Part shown: positions 8,683 through 11,040 of the stretch, in pieces
Numbering within the stretch: position 1 is the stretch's first letter
How the letters are laid out: each line of letters opens with the position of its first letter
Assembly (NCBI GenBank): GCA_002320935.1
Contig: DCLG01000069.1
Coordinates: 939-11,978, forward strand
Source of the DNA: Pedobacter sp. UBA1654
Lineage (GTDB): Bacteria > Bacteroidota > Bacteroidia > Sphingobacteriales > Sphingobacteriaceae
Reading direction: 5' to 3'
DNA: 11,040 bases
The notes under the pieces: generated by a model
Database searches by the model: none
Told to the model about the DNA's origin: nothing
The model's input: the letters and a program-made list of their open reading frames with translations, nothing else
Position numbers and translations under genes: made by a program

Positions 8683-8973
8683 TTATTCATCTGCCACAAT
8701 TCTGTCCCAATTAGGATGCCTCTTGAGGTAGGTCCGTACATATGAACAAGCCGGTACAACCTTAAGGTTTTTCGATTCCAGGTAGATGAATGCTTTTTCT
8801 ACCAAATCGGCAGCAATGCCTTTACCAGTCTGTTCCTCAGGCACCTCAGTATGCATCAGGTAAATCTTTTCAGCTTCCAACTCATAACCGATAAAGGAGC
8901 GTTGTCCATCAACCCACAATTCTAATGCATGTTGCGTTTTGTTGTCTTTAAGTTCTATGTCAGGATATTTCAT
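8683..8973 (-). CDS. Small GNAT-family N-acetyltransferase (PF14542-like)
   Basis: A 96-residue single-domain acetyltransferase-fold protein of the YjdJ/NATD1 type. These use acetyl-CoA in principle, but their substrates are generally unknown. Visible evidence: an N-terminal strand pair around ALELWVDGQ and SFIGYELE, then HTEVPEE followed by the acetyl-CoA pyrophosphate loop TGKGIAADLV, then LKVVPACSYVRTYLKRHPNW. The last matches the very characteristic VVPxCxYVxxYxxRHP block of this family. Length is normal for the family, and no signal peptide is seen. It is the first gene of a leftward trio with the two DsbA-family genes, and its upstream region is shared with the divergent glycosyltransferase. 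No clear promoter could be picked for it. Family assignment is firm; role is unknown. Confidence 0.88.
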   Translation of the reverse strand: MKYPDIELKDNKTQHALELWVDGQRSFIGYELEAEKIYLMHTEVPEEQTGKGIAADLVEKAFIYLESKNLKVVPACSYVRTYLKRHPNWDRIVADE

Positions 8974-9149
8974 AAATTGAAGATAAGTGCCTCATATGTC
9001 TGCTATAAACAACGTTGAATCTCTATTGTGTTAAAAATGTGGGACGCTAAGCTTTGGCACTATCTTTACCATCTGTATATGCTTGTTATGTAAGATCATC
9101 GGTCCAAAAACAACCTCTTTTCCTAAGTTACATTTATTTGTAAACAATC
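8974..9149. promoter_or_regulatory. Divergent intergenic region between GNAT and glycosyltransferase genes
   Basis: This gap must hold the promoters for both outward-reading genes. For the rightward gene two near-matches to TAnnTTTG are visible: TATCTTTA at 9061-9068 and TTTATTTG at 9133-9140, each with one mismatch and neither with a well-spaced TTG. The second would place transcription start close to 9147, favouring the later glycosyltransferase start at 9189. A perfect 8-bp palindrome, CAACGTTG, lies at 9010-9017 and could be a small operator or chance. No RNA gene or small ORF with family features is seen. Confidence 0.35.
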
Positions 9150-9188
9150 ATGTTTCAAAGCTGTTCAGCAATAGATCTAAGTTTTGAT

Positions 9189-10313
9189 ATGGCACACAAG
9201 AGACAGCGAATTTTATTCTTCCCTTTCAATCTCCTTTCACATTACCTGAGGTGTCTGGTGCTGGCAGATACCTATGATAAAAGTTTGTATGATATTCGCT
9301 TTATCAGCTCTGAGAAGTATAATGCGTACATTGAAGCAGCGGGTTACGAAGTGTTTTCATGTGCAAGTTTTGACGCTGATTTTGTTATGCAGTGTACCAA
9401 CAACTTCAATTTCGACTGGTTGAATGAAAAAGATCTGGAACGTGTAATGATTAGCCAGGTTAAATGTATAAATGCAATAAAGGCTGATTTGGTTATTGGG
9501 GATGTTGCACCCACTTTGAAGATGGCTGCTGAACTTGCTAGTGTGAAGCACATTACATTGGTAAATGGTTATATGACCCGATACTATGCTGCGACACGGA
9601 AGATCCCCAGAAAGCACAAAGCTTATGACCTGATGCAGCAACTGCCAGCCCGTTTCGCTGAAGCACTGACCAGTGTTGGTGAACGCCTCGCTTTCCGGAG
9701 AATACATGTCCCCTTCAATAATTTACGAAAGAGATACGACCTTCGGTTGATTAAGGATTATCTACAGGAACTGGAAGGTGATGAGAATTTGATCTGCGAT
9801 ATGCCAGAACTATTCCCACAAAAATTCCTCCCTCAGGGTTACCGTTTTATCGGACCTTTAATTTACCAGCATAATGAAGATGCAACTGACTGGCAGCAAC
9901 AGGTAAATTGGAGCAAGCCGCTTATTTGTGTTTGTATGGGCAGCACTGGCAATTGGGCGCAACTCAGCTTTTTAAATGATCCTTATTATAGTAGGTACAC
10001 CATCGTTGCCGCAGGAGATAAGGCCGGTGTACTTTCGGCCGATCACATTATCAACCGGGACTTTATTAACCTGAATAAAGTGCTCGAGAAATCCAGTCTG
10101 ATGATCTGTCATGGCGGAAATGGGACCATCTATACTGGCGTCTTAAATCGGGTATTCATGCTTTGCCTTGCCAGCCATTTTGAACAGGAATATAACATTG
10201 AAGCACTGGAGCGGAACGGTTACGGAGAATCGGCTGCTGCATTTTCCGAGAAAGACTGGAAAGAACACATTCGGTTCCATTGTGAAAAATACAAGCTTAG
10301 GCAACCTGCATGA
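9189..10313 (+). CDS. GT-B glycosyltransferase, GT1/UGT-like
   Basis: Probable cytoplasmic glycosyltransferase of the two-domain GT-B type that moves a sugar from a nucleotide donor to an unknown acceptor (lipid, natural product or envelope precursor). The N-terminal domain opens with the strand RILFFPF and the helix after it, as in UGT/MGT enzymes. The C-terminal domain has PLICVCMGSTGNW, the strand-glycine turn that begins the donor-binding half, and the hallmark HGGNGT (His near residue 308 from 9189), which contacts the donor phosphates. The later part of the usual motif is altered: NRVFMLCLASHFEQEYN replaces the GVPxxxxPxxxDQ pattern, so donor preference cannot be read. The ATG at 9189 gives 374 residues and starts directly at the first strand. 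An in-frame ATG at 9150 would add 13 unfamily-like residues; a TAA at 9141 blocks anything longer. Its stop is 2 bp from that of the convergent FtsA-like gene. Confidence 0.82.
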   Translation: MAHKRQRILFFPFNLLSHYLRCLVLADTYDKSLYDIRFISSEKYNAYIEAAGYEVFSCASFDADFVMQCTNNFNFDWLNEKDLERVMISQVKCINAIKADLVIGDVAPTLKMAAELASVKHITLVNGYMTRYYAATRKIPRKHKAYDLMQQLPARFAEALTSVGERLAFRRIHVPFNNLRKRYDLRLIKDYLQELEGDENLICDMPELFPQKFLPQGYRFIGPLIYQHNEDATDWQQQVNWSKPLICVCMGSTGNWAQLSFLNDPYYSRYTIVAAGDKAGVLSADHIINRDFINLNKVLEKSSLMICHGGNGTIYTGVLNRVFMLCLASHFEQEYNIEALERNGYGESAAAFSEKDWKEHIRFHCEKYKLRQPA

Positions 10314-10315
10314 TT

Positions 10316-11040
10316 TTACACCAGCTTTGTCAAACCCATTTTTAACAGTCCAATGCTCGTTGCATATGCGAGCTCGTTGAGTCTTACCGTAAGTGTATGT
10401 TGCTCGATATCTTTTTTAAGGTGCAGCGATGGCGTACCCGCATGGCACTTAAGACCAGTGATCTGCTCACCCAGTTTTCTAAGGTTTCGAATCTTGGAGT
10501 CACCACCGGTAAATACGATTCCGCAAGTAAGACAACGACCTTTAAGCGCCCCCTCTATTCTGTCGTATGCCAGTCCGATAAGTTCCTCCATTCTGGATTG
10601 GATGATCAAGGCCAGATCCACTTTGGAGATGAAGCGATCTTTTGTGCCGTTCAGGATCTTGTACTGGATGATCTCATTAGGATCTGTATCCTGAGGTAAT
10701 ACGGAACCAAAGGTCTTTTTCAATGTTTCTGCTTGTTTGCTGCTCAAACCTGTAAATTGCTTAATGTCAGCATTGATTGAATTTCCCCCGAGCAGGATGG
10801 TATCCGCGAAACGCATAATGCCGTTTTTGTAAACCACTATACTGGTCACCGCAGCACCAATGTCGATTACCGCAATGCCCTCTTCCTTTTCTTCATCGCA
10901 GATTACAGCTTCCGCAGAAGCAATCGCTGTAGGGTAAATGGTCTTTATACCTGTTCCAGCTTGGCTTACACATTTATGTAAATTATTCAGTCCGTTCACT
11001 TCTCCTGTAATAACATGGAAGTCGGACTCAAAACGTTGAC
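10316..11040 (-). CDS. FtsA-family actin-like protein, divergent, C-terminal part (5' end outside window)
   Basis: C-terminal ~241 residues of an FtsA-type actin-fold ATPase; the frame is open through the right edge, and a GTG at 10999 is internal because FHVITGEV precedes it in frame. FtsA normally anchors FtsZ to the membrane during division. Family signs: YPTAIASAEAV, the strand and loop at DIGAAVTSIVVYKNG, LLGGNSINADI, SKQAETLKKTFGS, IIQSRMEELI, IVFTGGDSKIRNL and the end AYATSIGLL. Oddities are clear. The phosphate-2 loop, usually DIGGGTTD, reads DIGAAVTS (10841-10864). The adenosine motif TGGG reads TGGD. The protein ends five residues after GLLKMG, without the ~30-residue tail and amphipathic membrane helix of normal FtsA. 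No ftsZ follows; a convergent glycosyltransferase lies 2 bp away. I therefore read it as an FtsA paralogue, not the dcw-cluster ftsA. A PilM-like actin protein is a less likely alternative. Confidence 0.8.
   Translation of the reverse strand, partial: QRFESDFHVITGEVNGLNNLHKCVSQAGTGIKTIYPTAIASAEAVICDEEKEEGIAVIDIGAAVTSIVVYKNGIMRFADTILLGGNSINADIKQFTGLSSKQAETLKKTFGSVLPQDTDPNEIIQYKILNGTKDRFISKVDLALIIQSRMEELIGLAYDRIEGALKGRCLTCGIVFTGGDSKIRNLRKLGEQITGLKCHAGTPSLHLKKDIEQHTLTVRLNELAYATSIGLLKMGLTKLV

Noticed and set aside
10353..10694. Two overlapping plus-strand open frames opposite the FtsA-like gene
   Set aside because: Low-complexity Ser/Leu composition with no recognisable motif, while the minus strand is a clear actin-family protein.

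Overview
The window looks like ordinary chromosome from a Bacteroidota bacterium, most likely a Sphingobacteriales/Pedobacter-type relative. This is inferred from protein character, moderate GC, starts without clear Shine-Dalgarno sequences, and a TAnnTTTG-type promoter element. No RNA gene, CRISPR array, insertion sequence, integrase or long repeat was found. Every intergenic gap is under 180 bp.

Left part (1-6908, + strand): the 3' part of sbcD runs in from the left edge. It overlaps complete sbcC through ATGA; together they encode the SbcCD (Rad50/Mre11-type) nuclease that opens hairpins and trims blocked DNA ends. A secreted GH5-type glycoside hydrolase follows only 32 bp after sbcC.

Middle part (6901-8973, - strand): three genes read leftwards. 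They are a small GNAT acetyltransferase (PF14542-like), a FrnE-like DsbA-family oxidoreductase (CPFC), and a second DsbA-family protein resembling SpxH/YjbH, the ClpXP adaptor (CSSC plus an N-terminal Cys pair). They may form a thiol-stress cluster, but co-transcription is not shown. The SpxH-like gene ends tail-to-tail with the glycosidase gene, with an 8-bp overlap.

Right part (9150-11040): a GT-B glycosyltransferase of the GT1/UGT type reads rightwards and meets, 2 bp after its stop, a leftward FtsA-family gene that continues past the right edge. This FtsA homologue is unusual. Its phosphate-binding loop is degenerate, it stops right after the actin fold without the usual C-terminal membrane-binding tail, and ftsZ does not follow it.

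No clearly new system is visible. The divergent FtsA-like protein next to a glycosyltransferase and the paired thioredoxin-fold proteins deserve the most attention.
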